Shown here piece by piece: positions 33,915-41,679 of a DNA stretch of 64,000 nt; position 1 is the first letter of the stretch; the number at the start of each line of letters is the position of its first letter. The position numbers and the translations under genes were made by a program. Source of the stretch: DATKCA01 sp035544675 (GTDB taxonomy: Bacteria > Acidobacteriota > Thermoanaerobaculia > Gp7-AA8); assembly GCA_035544675.1 (NCBI GenBank), contig DATKCA010000026.1:12150-76149 (forward strand). Reading direction: 5' to 3'. The notes beneath the pieces are model-generated. The model was not told where the DNA came from. It made no database searches and saw only the letters and a list, made by a program, of their open reading frames with translations.

Positions 33915-34742
33915 CTACTTCTCTATCTCGGCCAGGAAAATCTCCAGCTGCCGGTTGAACTCCTCCGGCCGGTCCATCATCAGCCAGTGACTGACGCCGC
34001 TGATCGCGCGCGCCGGCATCGACGGGATCTGCACGTGCAGCGCGGTCTTCTTGTCGTTCCCCGCCGCGGTGATGGCCAGCTTCGGGCCTTTGTAAGCCTC
34101 GACATTGCTGCGCATCCTGAACTCGATGAGGTCCTCGAGCGCTTCGGTGAACGCCTCGGTCGAGGTCAGGTTGACCGACAGGAGCACGGCCAGCTTCACT
34201 TCCTCCTTCGCGCCCTGGAGGATCGGCTCGAACCACTCCGCGACGACCTTCTTCTTGTCCATACGCAGCGCCATCAGGAACTTGTCCAGCTGCTCGGGGC
34301 CCACCGTGACGTCGCCCGCGGCGTCGGCGTACACCACCCCGGCCACCCGCTCCGGATACTTCGCGGCGTACCGCGCCACCACGGCCGCGCCGAAGCTGTG
34401 ACCGACGATGACGAAGCGATCGAGACCCAGAGAGTTCGCCACGTCGTGGACGTCGTCCGCCATCACCTCGATCGTGTACTCGCCGTTCGCCGGCGGATCG
34501 GAGATGCCCATCCCGCGCAGGTCGATGGCCACTGCGCGCCGCGTCCTGCGGAAGTGAGTCAACTGCCCATGCCACTGCGTGAGGTTTGCGCCGTTGCCGT
34601 GCACGAAGAACAGCGGCAGGCCAGGTCCCGTGCCGCCGTCGTCGACGTGAATCCGTCCCTGCGGCGACTGGAAGTACACCACCGGGGGCCGGGATGTGCC
34701 GCACGCCATCAACAGAAGGAGAGCCGGGATGCACCGCCTCAC
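33915..34742 (-). CDS. alpha/beta hydrolase, lipoprotein
   Basis: A 275-residue alpha/beta hydrolase with a lipoprotein signal (LLLLMAC, Cys14). Oxyanion region FFVHGNG, nucleophile elbow GHSFG with Ser116, and a C-terminal His in GVSHWLM. It resembles haloperoxidase/esterase-type hydrolases. It is the last gene of the SCO1-to-hydrolase operon and overlaps the arsC stop as ATGA. Substrate unknown. Confidence 0.82.
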   Translation of the reverse strand: MRRCIPALLLLMACGTSRPPVVYFQSPQGRIHVDDGGTGPGLPLFFVHGNGANLTQWHGQLTHFRRTRRAVAIDLRGMGISDPPANGEYTIEVMADDVHDVANSLGLDRFVIVGHSFGAAVVARYAAKYPERVAGVVYADAAGDVTVGPEQLDKFLMALRMDKKKVVAEWFEPILQGAKEEVKLAVLLSVNLTSTEAFTEALEDLIEFRMRSNVEAYKGPKLAITAAGNDKKTALHVQIPSMPARAISGVSHWLMMDRPEEFNRQLEIFLAEIEK

Positions 34743-35155
34743 AGCGACTTCACCAGCTCATCGATCAGGTCACGGAGCTCGTCCCGCGTCTCGATGAAGC
34801 GGTCGTAGCGAGTGGCCGGGTCACCCGGCCCGAACGATGGATCCTCGATCGGCCAGTGCAGCATGCGCCTGGCACCCGTCCACACTGGACAGTCCTGCGC
34901 GGCGGAGTCGCAGACGGTGACGACGACGTCGAACGACTCACTGATGAACTGGTCCGCGGACTTCGACGTTGCCTCACTCATATCCACACCGAGGTCGTTC
35001 ATGGCGCGGATGGCCAGAGGGTGCACCCAGCCGGCGGGACGCGATCCCGCCGAGACGACATCCAGCTTGTCGCCGTGAAACGCACGCGCCAGGGCCTCGG
35101 CCATCTGGCTGCGCGCGGCGTTGCCCGTACAGAGGAAGAGGAGACGTTTCTTCAT
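34739..35155 (-). CDS. arsC: arsenate reductase, LMW-phosphatase fold
   Basis: A 138-residue thioredoxin-coupled arsenate reductase. P-loop CTGNAARS with nucleophile Cys9 and Arg15, and the two relay cysteines Cys82 and Cys89 (VCDSAAQDCP) needed for the disulfide cascade, plus WPIEDPSF for the general acid. Reduces arsenate to arsenite in the cytoplasm. No arsenite pump or ArsR is nearby, so resistance would need genes elsewhere. Seven bases separate it from the pdxH stop. Confidence 0.9.
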   Translation of the reverse strand: MKKRLLFLCTGNAARSQMAEALARAFHGDKLDVVSAGSRPAGWVHPLAIRAMNDLGVDMSEATSKSADQFISESFDVVVTVCDSAAQDCPVWTGARRMLHWPIEDPSFGPGDPATRYDRFIETRDELRDLIDELVKSL

Positions 35156-35162
35156 TCTGTGT

Positions 35163-35768
35163 TCATGGAGACAACCGCTCGATGGTCCAGTCTTTCGGCT
35201 CGCGCAAGCGGTAGGCGAAACGGTCGTGCAGCCGGTCTTCTCTCCCCTGCCAGAACTCGACCCAGGTCGGAATCACGCGATAGCCGCCCCAGTGCGGGGG
35301 GCGCGGAACCTGGCGGCCGCGATAGTTCGCCTCCAGCTCGTGGAAGCGCGCGTCGAGATCGCCGCGGCCCATCAGCACCTTGCTCTGCTCGGAGGCCCAT
35401 GCGCCGATCTGGCTTCCGCGGGGCCTGGTCTCGAAGTACGCGTCCGACTCTTCCTCGTTCACCTTCACGGCCACGCCTTCCACGCGCACCTGCCGGTCCA
35501 GAGACGGCCAGTAGAAACAGATGGAGACGCGGGGGTTGAAGTGGATCTGTTCCGCCTTGCGGCTGTTGTAGTTGGTGTAGAAGACGAAGCCGTTGTGGTC
35601 GAACGACTTGAGGAGCGAGACGCGCGCCGATACGACGCCGTCCTCCCCGACGGTGGCCAGCGTCATCGCCTCGGGGAGCTGAGGCTGGGCCTGCCTGGCC
35701 TCTTCGAACCAGCGCCCGAACTGGACGAACGGGCTGACGTCGAGGTCGGCTTCCTTGAGCTCGATCAT
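35163..35768 (-). CDS. pdxH: pyridoxamine 5'-phosphate oxidase
   Basis: A 201-residue FMN enzyme that makes pyridoxal phosphate from pyridoxamine or pyridoxine phosphate. The family pattern is complete: EAMTLATV, RVSLLKSFDHNGFVFYTNY, SRKAEQI, RPRGSQIGAWASEQS and the C-terminal FWQGREDRLHDRFAY. Start overlaps the Nudix stop as ATGA. Nothing in the operon explains why a vitamin B6 gene sits with oxidase-assembly genes. Confidence 0.95.
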   Translation of the reverse strand: MIELKEADLDVSPFVQFGRWFEEARQAQPQLPEAMTLATVGEDGVVSARVSLLKSFDHNGFVFYTNYNSRKAEQIHFNPRVSICFYWPSLDRQVRVEGVAVKVNEEESDAYFETRPRGSQIGAWASEQSKVLMGRGDLDARFHELEANYRGRQVPRPPHWGGYRVIPTWVEFWQGREDRLHDRFAYRLREPKDWTIERLSP

Positions 35769-36319
35769 GCGTACAACCTCTCGATCTTTCGGAGCACCCG
35801 CGCCGACCCGGCCTCGTTCATCATCTCGGCGGCCCGCCTCAGATCGACCCAGGCCAGATCCGACGACTCTTCGGGATCGATATGCATCGACTCCGGCTCC
35901 AGCGTCCGTGCGACATACCGCACATCGAAGTGACGGTGAGGGGGCTCGCCCCGTCCGGCCGGAATGGGATGGACATCGAGATCGATGAATCGCGTCGCCA
36001 GGAGCGTGAGATCCGGCAGCCCCGACTCCTCCGCACCTTCGCGAAGGGCCGCCTGCAGCACGGTCTCGCCGTCGTCGACATGGCCGCCCATCTGGAGCCA
36101 GCGCCCCAGGCGTTTATGGTGGTGGAGGAGGAGGTGGCTCCCTCTCCCGTCGATGATGAAACAGCTGGCCGTGACGTGGCCGGGCTCGAATTCGCCGCGG
36201 GAGAACGGCTCCCCCTGACCCGCCACGAGCGCCACCAGACTCTCCCGGTGACGCGACTCTGTCACGTCCGCGGGGACGTAGCTCCGGAGCTGGTCGAGAA
36301 GCTCTCTCTTGCGATCCAT
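35765..36319 (-). CDS. Nudix hydrolase
   Basis: A 184-residue protein with a complete Nudix box from residue 79 (GHVDDGE, then REGAEESGL) that would hydrolyse a nucleoside diphosphate derivative. The N-terminal 45 residues are helical. The ATG shares one base with the DUF420 stop (TGATG), and the stop overlaps pdxH, so it is firmly inside the operon. Substrate unknown. Confidence 0.88.
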   Translation of the reverse strand: MDRKRELLDQLRSYVPADVTESRHRESLVALVAGQGEPFSRGEFEPGHVTASCFIIDGRGSHLLLHHHKRLGRWLQMGGHVDDGETVLQAALREGAEESGLPDLTLLATRFIDLDVHPIPAGRGEPPHRHFDVRYVARTLEPESMHIDPEESSDLAWVDLRRAAEMMNEAGSARVLRKIERLYA

Positions 36320-36759
36320 CAGTGCGAGGGAAACCAATGATAGAGGAAGAAGTAGACCAGGACGCCGGTCACCGAGACGTACATCCAGAGCGGGAACGTC
36401 CAGCGCGCGACGCGCCGGTGCTGCGGGACGCGCATCTTCAGACCGTTGCGGACCGAGAGGATGGCCAGCGGCACGATGACGACGGCAAGGATCGTGTGCG
36501 AGATCAGGATCGCGAAGTAGAGCTGCCGCATCGCCCCTGTGCCCGGGAAGCGCGTGACCACGCCGCCGCGGAGCGTGTGATACGTGATGTACGAGGCCAG
36601 GAACACCAGCGAGGTCACGCACGCCGCGATCATCAGCCGCTTGTGCGCGGCGATGCGGCCGCGCTTCATCTGCACGAAGCCGCTCAAGAGGAACACGCCG
36701 CTGAGCGCGTTCAGGGAGGCGTTGACGGCAGGGAACAGCATGATCAGTTCCGGGCTCAC
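36319..36759 (-). CDS. DUF420 membrane protein, oxidase-assembly associated
   Basis: A 146-residue protein with four predicted helices and the DUF420/YozB pattern (NASLNALSGVFLLSGF, AAHKRLMIAACVTSL, ISHTILAVVIVPLAI, HRRVARWTFPLWMYVSVTGV). Conserved His residues in the helices suggest metal or haem contact. DUF420 genes usually neighbour cytochrome c oxidase and SCO1 genes, as here. Role probably in oxidase copper or haem delivery (inference from context). Confidence 0.85.
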   Translation of the reverse strand: MSPELIMLFPAVNASLNALSGVFLLSGFVQMKRGRIAAHKRLMIAACVTSLVFLASYITYHTLRGGVVTRFPGTGAMRQLYFAILISHTILAVVIVPLAILSVRNGLKMRVPQHRRVARWTFPLWMYVSVTGVLVYFFLYHWFPSH

Positions 36760-37319
36760 TCGCGGAGAAGGTCCTCGATCGTGCCGGACAGACGCTCGGC
36801 GGCATCGCCGTCCGTTCCCCCGTAGTACTGCCGGATCATCCCGCTGCGATCGGCCACGGCGAACTTCGAGCTGTGCAGCAGGGCCTCGCCGCCCGGCGCG
36901 GGATCGCCGGCCGCGAGCTTGAAGCCCTCCACGGACAGCTTCACGATCTCATCACGGTCGCCGGTCAGGAACAACCACCGGTCGTCGTTCCTCACCCGCT
37001 TCGCGTATTCGGCGAGCACGGCCGGTGTGTCGCGGGCCGGGTCGACGCTGATGGAGACGAACCTCACCGGCGCGTCCCTGTCGATCTTCTGCGTCAGCGC
37101 GCGCATGTTCGCGGTCATCATCGGGCACGTGCCGGAGCAGTTCGTGAAGATGAAGTCGTAGACGGTGACGTAGCCCTTCATGGAGTCGAGATTCACGGCC
37201 CGGCCGTTTTCGTCGACGAGGCTCGCCCCCGGCACCGGGAACAGCTTCGGGAGATCCGGCCGGCCGTGGCAACCGAGGAGAAGGAGAGCTGTGAGAAAAA
37301 GGAGACCACTTCGAGACAT
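36756..37319 (-). CDS. SCO1/SenC copper chaperone, lipoprotein
   Basis: A 187-residue SCO-family thioredoxin-fold protein. Lipoprotein signal with Cys17 (LLLLGC), copper-binding CxxxC at Cys61 and Cys65 (TNCSGTCP) and the third ligand His149 (LLHSSKF). It delivers copper to the CuA site of cytochrome c oxidase or keeps its Cys reduced. It is the first gene of a six-gene operon. In related clusters SCO1 usually adjoins the cox genes; here the YdeI-like and DUF1697 genes and a repeat element separate them. Confidence 0.9.
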   Translation of the reverse strand: MSRSGLLFLTALLLLGCHGRPDLPKLFPVPGASLVDENGRAVNLDSMKGYVTVYDFIFTNCSGTCPMMTANMRALTQKIDRDAPVRFVSISVDPARDTPAVLAEYAKRVRNDDRWLFLTGDRDEIVKLSVEGFKLAAGDPAPGGEALLHSSKFAVADRSGMIRQYYGGTDGDAAERLSGTIEDLLRE

Positions 37320-37363
37320 TGGGGCGGAGTCTATCGCACGGACGCCGCGCGAATTCCGGCGAT

Positions 37364-37918
37364 TCACAGCCTTTTTCCTGCCGCCGACGCCTCGATGAGC
37401 CTGCGCAGGCGGCGCGCGCGCGTCTCGGCCTGCTTCGCGCTGATGACAAAGTGCGCCATGAGCCTGCGGTAGCCGGGTGGCTGTGCGTCGAAGAACTTCC
37501 AGGCCTGACGATGCGCTCTGAACTGACTCTCCAGCTCCGGCGGCAGCGTGGCGTTTTTCCGCTCGAACGAGTAGATCCCGGATTTCTTCTCGTCGCGCTT
37601 CTCGAAAGCCTCGAGACCGGCCTTCTCCATCCGTCCCATCCGAATCAGCTCTTTGGCCCGGGCGATGTTCACGTTGCTCCAGACGCTCGTGCTCTTGCGG
37701 GGCGTGAACCGGATCATGTAGCTGTCCTGGTCGACCGACTTGCGGATGCCGTCGATCCAGCCGAAGCAGAGCGCCTCGTCGATCGATTCCGGCCAGGTGA
37801 TGCTCGGCCGTCCGGAGCCCTTCTTGTGCAGTCCGACCCACAGCTCTTTCTCCGAGCGGTGATGCTTCTCGAGCCAGCGGCGGAAGTCAGCGGGCCTGGC
37901 GAAGAAGGTCGGCGGCAT
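37364..37918 (-). CDS. YdeI/OmpD-associated family protein
   Basis: A 184-residue soluble protein with the YdeI pattern (RWLEKHHRSEKELWVGLHKKGSG, DEALCFGWIDGIRKSVD, STSVWSNVNIARAKEL). Family members have been linked to bacteriocin or antimicrobial-peptide tolerance, but the biochemical role is unknown. It overlaps the end of the DUF1697 gene by 32 bases, so the two are co-expressed. Both look like an insertion between the cox cluster and SCO1. Confidence 0.85.
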   Translation of the reverse strand: MPPTFFARPADFRRWLEKHHRSEKELWVGLHKKGSGRPSITWPESIDEALCFGWIDGIRKSVDQDSYMIRFTPRKSTSVWSNVNIARAKELIRMGRMEKAGLEAFEKRDEKKSGIYSFERKNATLPPELESQFRAHRQAWKFFDAQPPGYRRLMAHFVISAKQAETRARRLRRLIEASAAGKRL

Positions 37919-38417
37919 GATCGAGCTTCAGAACCGTATTCCAGTTGCGGGCAGTCCCGCGTGTGCCGAGCCTCTTCTCGATGAGCGCGAGCGTCAGCCT
38001 GGACCTGCCCATGCCGTCCGGATACGAGATGTACGCGTGACGGCCCGCGACATCGACGATCTCCGAACCGGGCCAATCGATCCTTCTGCACCCCGGCTCC
38101 GTCTTCATGAACACCACCAGCAGACGTGATGGATCGTTCTTCGCTGCGGCAGTCAGCGGATTGTGGGCGATGACATTCTTCAACTCATCGGCGGTCCGGA
38201 GGATGTAGTCGCACTCCACGCCGAGACAGCTCTTCGTTTCCTTCTCCAGGACAGCCTCCGAAGCTTTCGTGGCGTTGAAGACGGCGTTGCCGCTCTGGAG
38301 GAGCGTCGTGGCATCGCGAAATCCGAGAGTGCCGAGCATCTGCCGCAGCTCGGCCATGGCCACTTTCTTGTGACCGCCGACGTTGATTCCGCGGAGAAGT
38401 ACGATGAAGGTGGTCAC
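37887..38417 (-). CDS. DUF1697 protein
   Basis: A 176-residue protein with the DUF1697 signature (FIVLLRGINVGGHKKVAMAELR, LQSGNAVF and a C-terminal RNWNTVLKL). Function unknown. Start set at the GTG at 38417. The frame is open upstream to 38564, but those residues (DRQSCLSSRG...) are only the translation of the repeat element at 38462-38567, a likely cause of false N-terminal extensions in databases. Confidence 0.85.
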   Translation of the reverse strand: MTTFIVLLRGINVGGHKKVAMAELRQMLGTLGFRDATTLLQSGNAVFNATKASEAVLEKETKSCLGVECDYILRTADELKNVIAHNPLTAAAKNDPSRLLVVFMKTEPGCRRIDWPGSEIVDVAGRHAYISYPDGMGRSRLTLALIEKRLGTRGTARNWNTVLKLDHAADLLRQAR

Positions 38418-38461
38418 GCTCTTCGTGCTCCCAGAGCCGCAACCGACGTCGCTTGAATGGA

Positions 38462-38567
38462 TTCTGTGGAGGACAGACAATCCTGTCTGTCCTCGGCTGG
38501 ACAGGCAGGATTGCCTGTCCTCCACTTCAGGTCCGGGGCGCGGGTGAGGACACCCGCGCTCCATTCC
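38462..38567. mobile_element. 106-bp compound hairpin element, copy B (inverted)
   Basis: The reverse complement of copy A at 31988-32094, with one G missing. Double hairpin at 38466-38525 and class I hairpin at 38535-38562 followed by ATTCC. It lies in the 193-bp gap between ctaB and the DUF1697 gene. No transposase is encoded in or near either copy. Confidence 0.88.
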
Positions 38568-38610
38568 GTGATGAACAGCCGCATCAGAATCTCTTCATCA
38601 GAGCGAAGAC

Positions 38611-39507
38611 TCAGCCGCGCACGAGCGTGACCAGCAGCGCCATCATGACCAGCAGGTAGATGTTCGAGGTCATGAACAGCGTGCGCGCGCGACGGGGACT
38701 GCGGTCCGCGGCGAAGCGGATCGCGGTGAGCAGCAGCGCGGTCGATAGCAGCGCGGCGACGATCGCGTACGCCAGCCCGGCCATCGCGAAGAACGCCGGC
38801 GCAACCGAGACCGGGATGAGGGCGATGCTGTAGAGGATGGCCTCACGACCGACGGCCCGGCCATCGGTGTTGCGCACCGAAAGCATGGCGAAGCCGGCGC
38901 GCCCGTAGTCCTGGCGATAGATCCAGCTGATGGCCATGAAATGCGGGAGCTGCCAGAGGAAGACGATGGCGAAGAGGATCCAGCCGGCCAGGCCGAGGTT
39001 TCCGTTCGCGGCGGCGTAGCCCATGAGCGGCGGCACCGCTCCGGGGATCGCGCCGATGAGCGTGCAGAGGGTCGAGTGCCGCTTCAGCGGCGTGTAGACG
39101 AAGATGTAGCTGGTGAGCGTGAACGCGCCGAGGAGTGCGGTTGCCACGTTGACCGCCGCGGCGAGGTAGACCGTACCGATGATGGCGATGGCCGTGGCGA
39201 AAAGCAGCGCCGCGCGCGGCGTGATGCGGCCGTCGGGCAGCGGGCGGCGCGCCGTGCGCTCCATCCTCGCGTCGAGGTGCCGCTCCGTGTACTGGTTCAG
39301 CGCGTTCGTGCCCGCTGCGACCAGTGCCGTGCCGATGAGAGTGTTCAGCAGAACGAGGCCGGAAAAGTCCGCCGCGCCGACGACATAGCCCGCCGCCGTC
39401 GTCATCAGCACCATGAGCACGATGCGCGACTTGGATAGCTCGAGGTAGTCGGCCACGACACCCGGCCGCCGCGGAAGCGTCAAAGCGCTCTCTGTGATTG
39501 CGCTCAT
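38611..39507 (-). CDS. ctaB: protohaem IX farnesyltransferase (haem O synthase)
   Basis: A 298-residue UbiA-type polytopic enzyme that adds farnesyl to haem B for the oxidase. Family segments: YLELSKSRIVLMVLMTTAAGY, the Asp-rich catalytic NALNQYTERHLDARMERT, RRPLPDGRI and FLWQLPHFMAISW. The ATG at 39507 overlaps the ctaA stop as ATGA; a longer frame is inside ctaA. Last gene of the respiratory operon. Confidence 0.93.
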   Translation of the reverse strand: MSAITESALTLPRRPGVVADYLELSKSRIVLMVLMTTAAGYVVGAADFSGLVLLNTLIGTALVAAGTNALNQYTERHLDARMERTARRPLPDGRITPRAALLFATAIAIIGTVYLAAAVNVATALLGAFTLTSYIFVYTPLKRHSTLCTLIGAIPGAVPPLMGYAAANGNLGLAGWILFAIVFLWQLPHFMAISWIYRQDYGRAGFAMLSVRNTDGRAVGREAILYSIALIPVSVAPAFFAMAGLAYAIVAALLSTALLLTAIRFAADRSPRRARTLFMTSNIYLLVMMALLVTLVRG

Positions 39508-40418
39508 GCCGTGGCCTCGCGCAACACCGGGATGGGAATGGCCGTGGCGCGCGCCTTCAGCATCAGGATCAGAGACAGGGCCAGGGTGGCCGCGCCGGTC
39601 ACCACGTGCAGGCTGGTGATGTGCGGCTGCTTGCCGCTCCACACGGTCGACGCGCCGAGGAGAATCTGCACGATGACCAGCAGTGCGAGCAGCCAGCTGC
39701 GCGTCCGCGCGATCACGATCGCGGCCGCGACCGCGACCACCACCGCGCCCAGCCTGTGCGCGTAGTTGACCGCGATGGCCGTCGATACGAATTCAGGAAC
39801 GAGTCGTCCAAACGACAGCGGAAAGTCGGGGATGGCCAGGCCCGCGCCGAGATGGCGCATGACCGCGCCGGCCAGAATCTGCAGGTAGACGAGCACAAAC
39901 AACGCCGTCGTAGACCCTACCGCCGTGTTCCCGGTCCGCTCCAGCCCGGAATGGAACCGCGATGTGAAGAACGCGATGGACACCGTCAGGCAGAAGAAGA
40001 TCTCAGCGAGACCGGCGTGCGCGATCGAGATCGCCGGCGGCAGCAGCAACAGGACCGTCAGCCCGCCGAGGAGTCCCTGCACGATGACCGCGGCGAGCGC
40101 GATCCATCCGAGAACGCGGACGTAGCGCCTGGGCTCCCGGCGCTGCAGCCAGACGGCCTGAATGATCGTCAGCAGTCCGACCGTCGATGCGATCAGGCGA
40201 TGGCCGTGTTCGTAAAAAATGCCGCCGACCATCTTGCTGAGCGGAAACTTGAACATGAACTCGCCGTACGTATTCGGCCAGTCGGGAACGGCCAGGCCGG
40301 AGCCGGTGGAAGTGACCATCGCTCCGGCGAAAATCAGGAACAGCGTCGAAGCCGCGACGAGCTTCGTGAATCGCCGCAGCGAGGGCGGGGTGACATCGAC
40401 ATGGGAGGACCTGGTCAT
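39504..40418 (-). CDS. ctaA: haem A synthase
   Basis: A 304-residue CtaA/Cox15 protein with eight predicted helices and conserved His in EHGHRLIASTVG, ISIAHAGLAEIFF, VNYAHRLGAVVV and ITSLHVVTGAATL. Oxidises haem O to haem A. The presence of ctaA and ctaB shows that the oxidase is of the haem-A (aa3) type. Start overlaps the coxB stop as ATGA. Confidence 0.92.
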   Translation of the reverse strand: MTRSSHVDVTPPSLRRFTKLVAASTLFLIFAGAMVTSTGSGLAVPDWPNTYGEFMFKFPLSKMVGGIFYEHGHRLIASTVGLLTIIQAVWLQRREPRRYVRVLGWIALAAVIVQGLLGGLTVLLLLPPAISIAHAGLAEIFFCLTVSIAFFTSRFHSGLERTGNTAVGSTTALFVLVYLQILAGAVMRHLGAGLAIPDFPLSFGRLVPEFVSTAIAVNYAHRLGAVVVAVAAAIVIARTRSWLLALLVIVQILLGASTVWSGKQPHITSLHVVTGAATLALSLILMLKARATAIPIPVLREATA

Positions 40419-41224
40419 ACGATTGGCTGGGCCGGCGTCGCCTCCGGAACCGGGTTCGGCTCCGCGGTGGCCGGATTTTGGGGCGTATTCTCGCTCATCC
40501 ACTTCTCAAAGTCTTGTTTGCTGTGCACGAAGAGCTGGCCCTTCATCCGGTAGTGGCCCAGGCCGCAGAGCTGCGCGCAGGCGATCTCCCACGTCTCCCC
40601 CTCGCTCAACTTGACCGGCTTGAAGTGGATCGGCACTTCCATGCCCGGTGTGGCGTCCTGCGTCACGCGCATGACCGGAATCTTGAAGCTGTGAATGACG
40701 TCCTTCGACGCGATCCGGGCGATGACGGGGCGGTTCAGTTCGAGATGAAGCTGGTTGATCGTGGCGATGTCGTCCGCCCCGTTCGGATCCTCCGGGTCGA
40801 GGCCGAGAGGATTCGTGGCCGACACGAGCCTGGCATCGCTCCGTCCGAACCGGCCGTCGCCGCCGGGATAGTGGAAGTTCCATGCGAACTGCTCGCCGAC
40901 CACACGGACTTCCAGAGGGTTCTGCGACGCGGGCGGACGCGACGTCCAGCGGTACCAGATCGGGATCGAGAATCCGATGAGCAGGACCAGCTCGACCACC
41001 GCCACGCCCGCCTCGAGATACGTGGAGAAGTGCGACCGCACGCCGGCGTAGTTCACCCGCGGGTTCCGCTTGGCGTTGAAGCGCCAGAGGACGTAGCCGT
41101 AGTAGATGCCCCATCCCACGAAAAGGATCAGCATCAACCAGTGCACGACCGCGGAGATCGAGTCGAGCTGCGGTCCGTGCTCCGCGGCATTCACAGGCAT
41201 CCACTGTCCGAGGAACTTTTCCAT
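40415..41224 (-). CDS. coxB: cytochrome c oxidase subunit II, CuA type
   Basis: A 269-residue subunit II. Two N-terminal helices (about 25-48 and 70-92), then a cupredoxin domain facing the periplasm with a complete CuA site: His178, Cys216, Cys220, His224 and Met227 (CAQLCGLGHYRM). No cytochrome c domain is fused, so an external donor is needed; the octahaem cytochrome in the same operon is the obvious candidate. The classical Glu of the CuA motif is Gln218 here. Confidence 0.93.
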   Translation of the reverse strand: MEKFLGQWMPVNAAEHGPQLDSISAVVHWLMLILFVGWGIYYGYVLWRFNAKRNPRVNYAGVRSHFSTYLEAGVAVVELVLLIGFSIPIWYRWTSRPPASQNPLEVRVVGEQFAWNFHYPGGDGRFGRSDARLVSATNPLGLDPEDPNGADDIATINQLHLELNRPVIARIASKDVIHSFKIPVMRVTQDATPGMEVPIHFKPVKLSEGETWEIACAQLCGLGHYRMKGQLFVHSKQDFEKWMSENTPQNPATAEPNPVPEATPAQPIV

Positions 41225-41227
41225 GCC

Positions 41228-41479
41228 TCACGCTCCCCCTTCGATGAGTCGTAACTGCTCGCGCCGGCGGCGCAGCTCGCGGGCCCGCCGCCAGAAACTG
41301 AAGAACAGCGCGACGAATCCGAGCTGCACGAACGCGATCACTCCCAGAAGAACCCAGATCCCGTTGTTCGCCGCCTTCTGCATCGCCGAGTTCGGGTCGC
41401 CGAAGCAGACCGGGCACGCGCTGGCGATGGCCGGGGCCAGAACGAGCAGCGCCGCGAAGACAAACGCCCGGAGCTTCAC
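41228..41479 (-). CDS. small CxxC membrane protein of the cox operon
   Basis: An 83-residue protein too short for many gene callers. Signal-like N-terminus (VKLRAFVFAALLVLAPAIASA), then CPVCFGDPNS just outside the membrane, one helix (GIWVLLGVIAFVQLGFVALFF) and a basic tail. The GTG start overlaps the neighbour's stop as GTGA and has GGAG upstream. The CPVC motif next to coxB suggests a role in copper or thiol handling; no family name recognised. Confidence 0.7.
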   Translation of the reverse strand: MKLRAFVFAALLVLAPAIASACPVCFGDPNSAMQKAANNGIWVLLGVIAFVQLGFVALFFSFWRRARELRRRREQLRLIEGGA

Positions 41480-41676
41480 GGCAGCTCCTTCAATTTCCGG
41501 AACACCTTCTTCCCGTACACCACCAGCACTCCTGCCGTCGGGAAGAACACCAGGGCCAGGATCAGCGCCGTTGTGCTCCCTGTACCGCTGTACTGGCGCA
41601 CGCCCCACAGCGCCACGAACAGCGACAGCGCCACGCAGGCGGCCACGAAGATGATGTGAAAGGCCTTGAGGGACAT
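41476..41676 (-). CDS. small two-helix membrane protein of the cox operon
   Basis: A 66-residue protein with two predicted helices (KAFHIIFVAACVALSLFVALWG and TTALILALVFFPTAGVLVVYG) and a basic C-terminus. It lies between subunit IV and the CxxC protein with tight spacing (3 bases, then GTGA overlap). Small proteins at this position are common in cox operons and may be accessory subunits; I do not recognise a named family. Confidence 0.68.
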   Translation of the reverse strand: MSLKAFHIIFVAACVALSLFVALWGVRQYSGTGSTTALILALVFFPTAGVLVVYGKKVFRKLKELP

Positions 41677-41679
41677 GGG

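Noticed and set aside
34739..35155. Arsenic resistance operon
   Set aside because: arsC is a clear single gene, but no arsR, arsB or acr3 gene is adjacent; neighbours are pdxH and a hydrolase.
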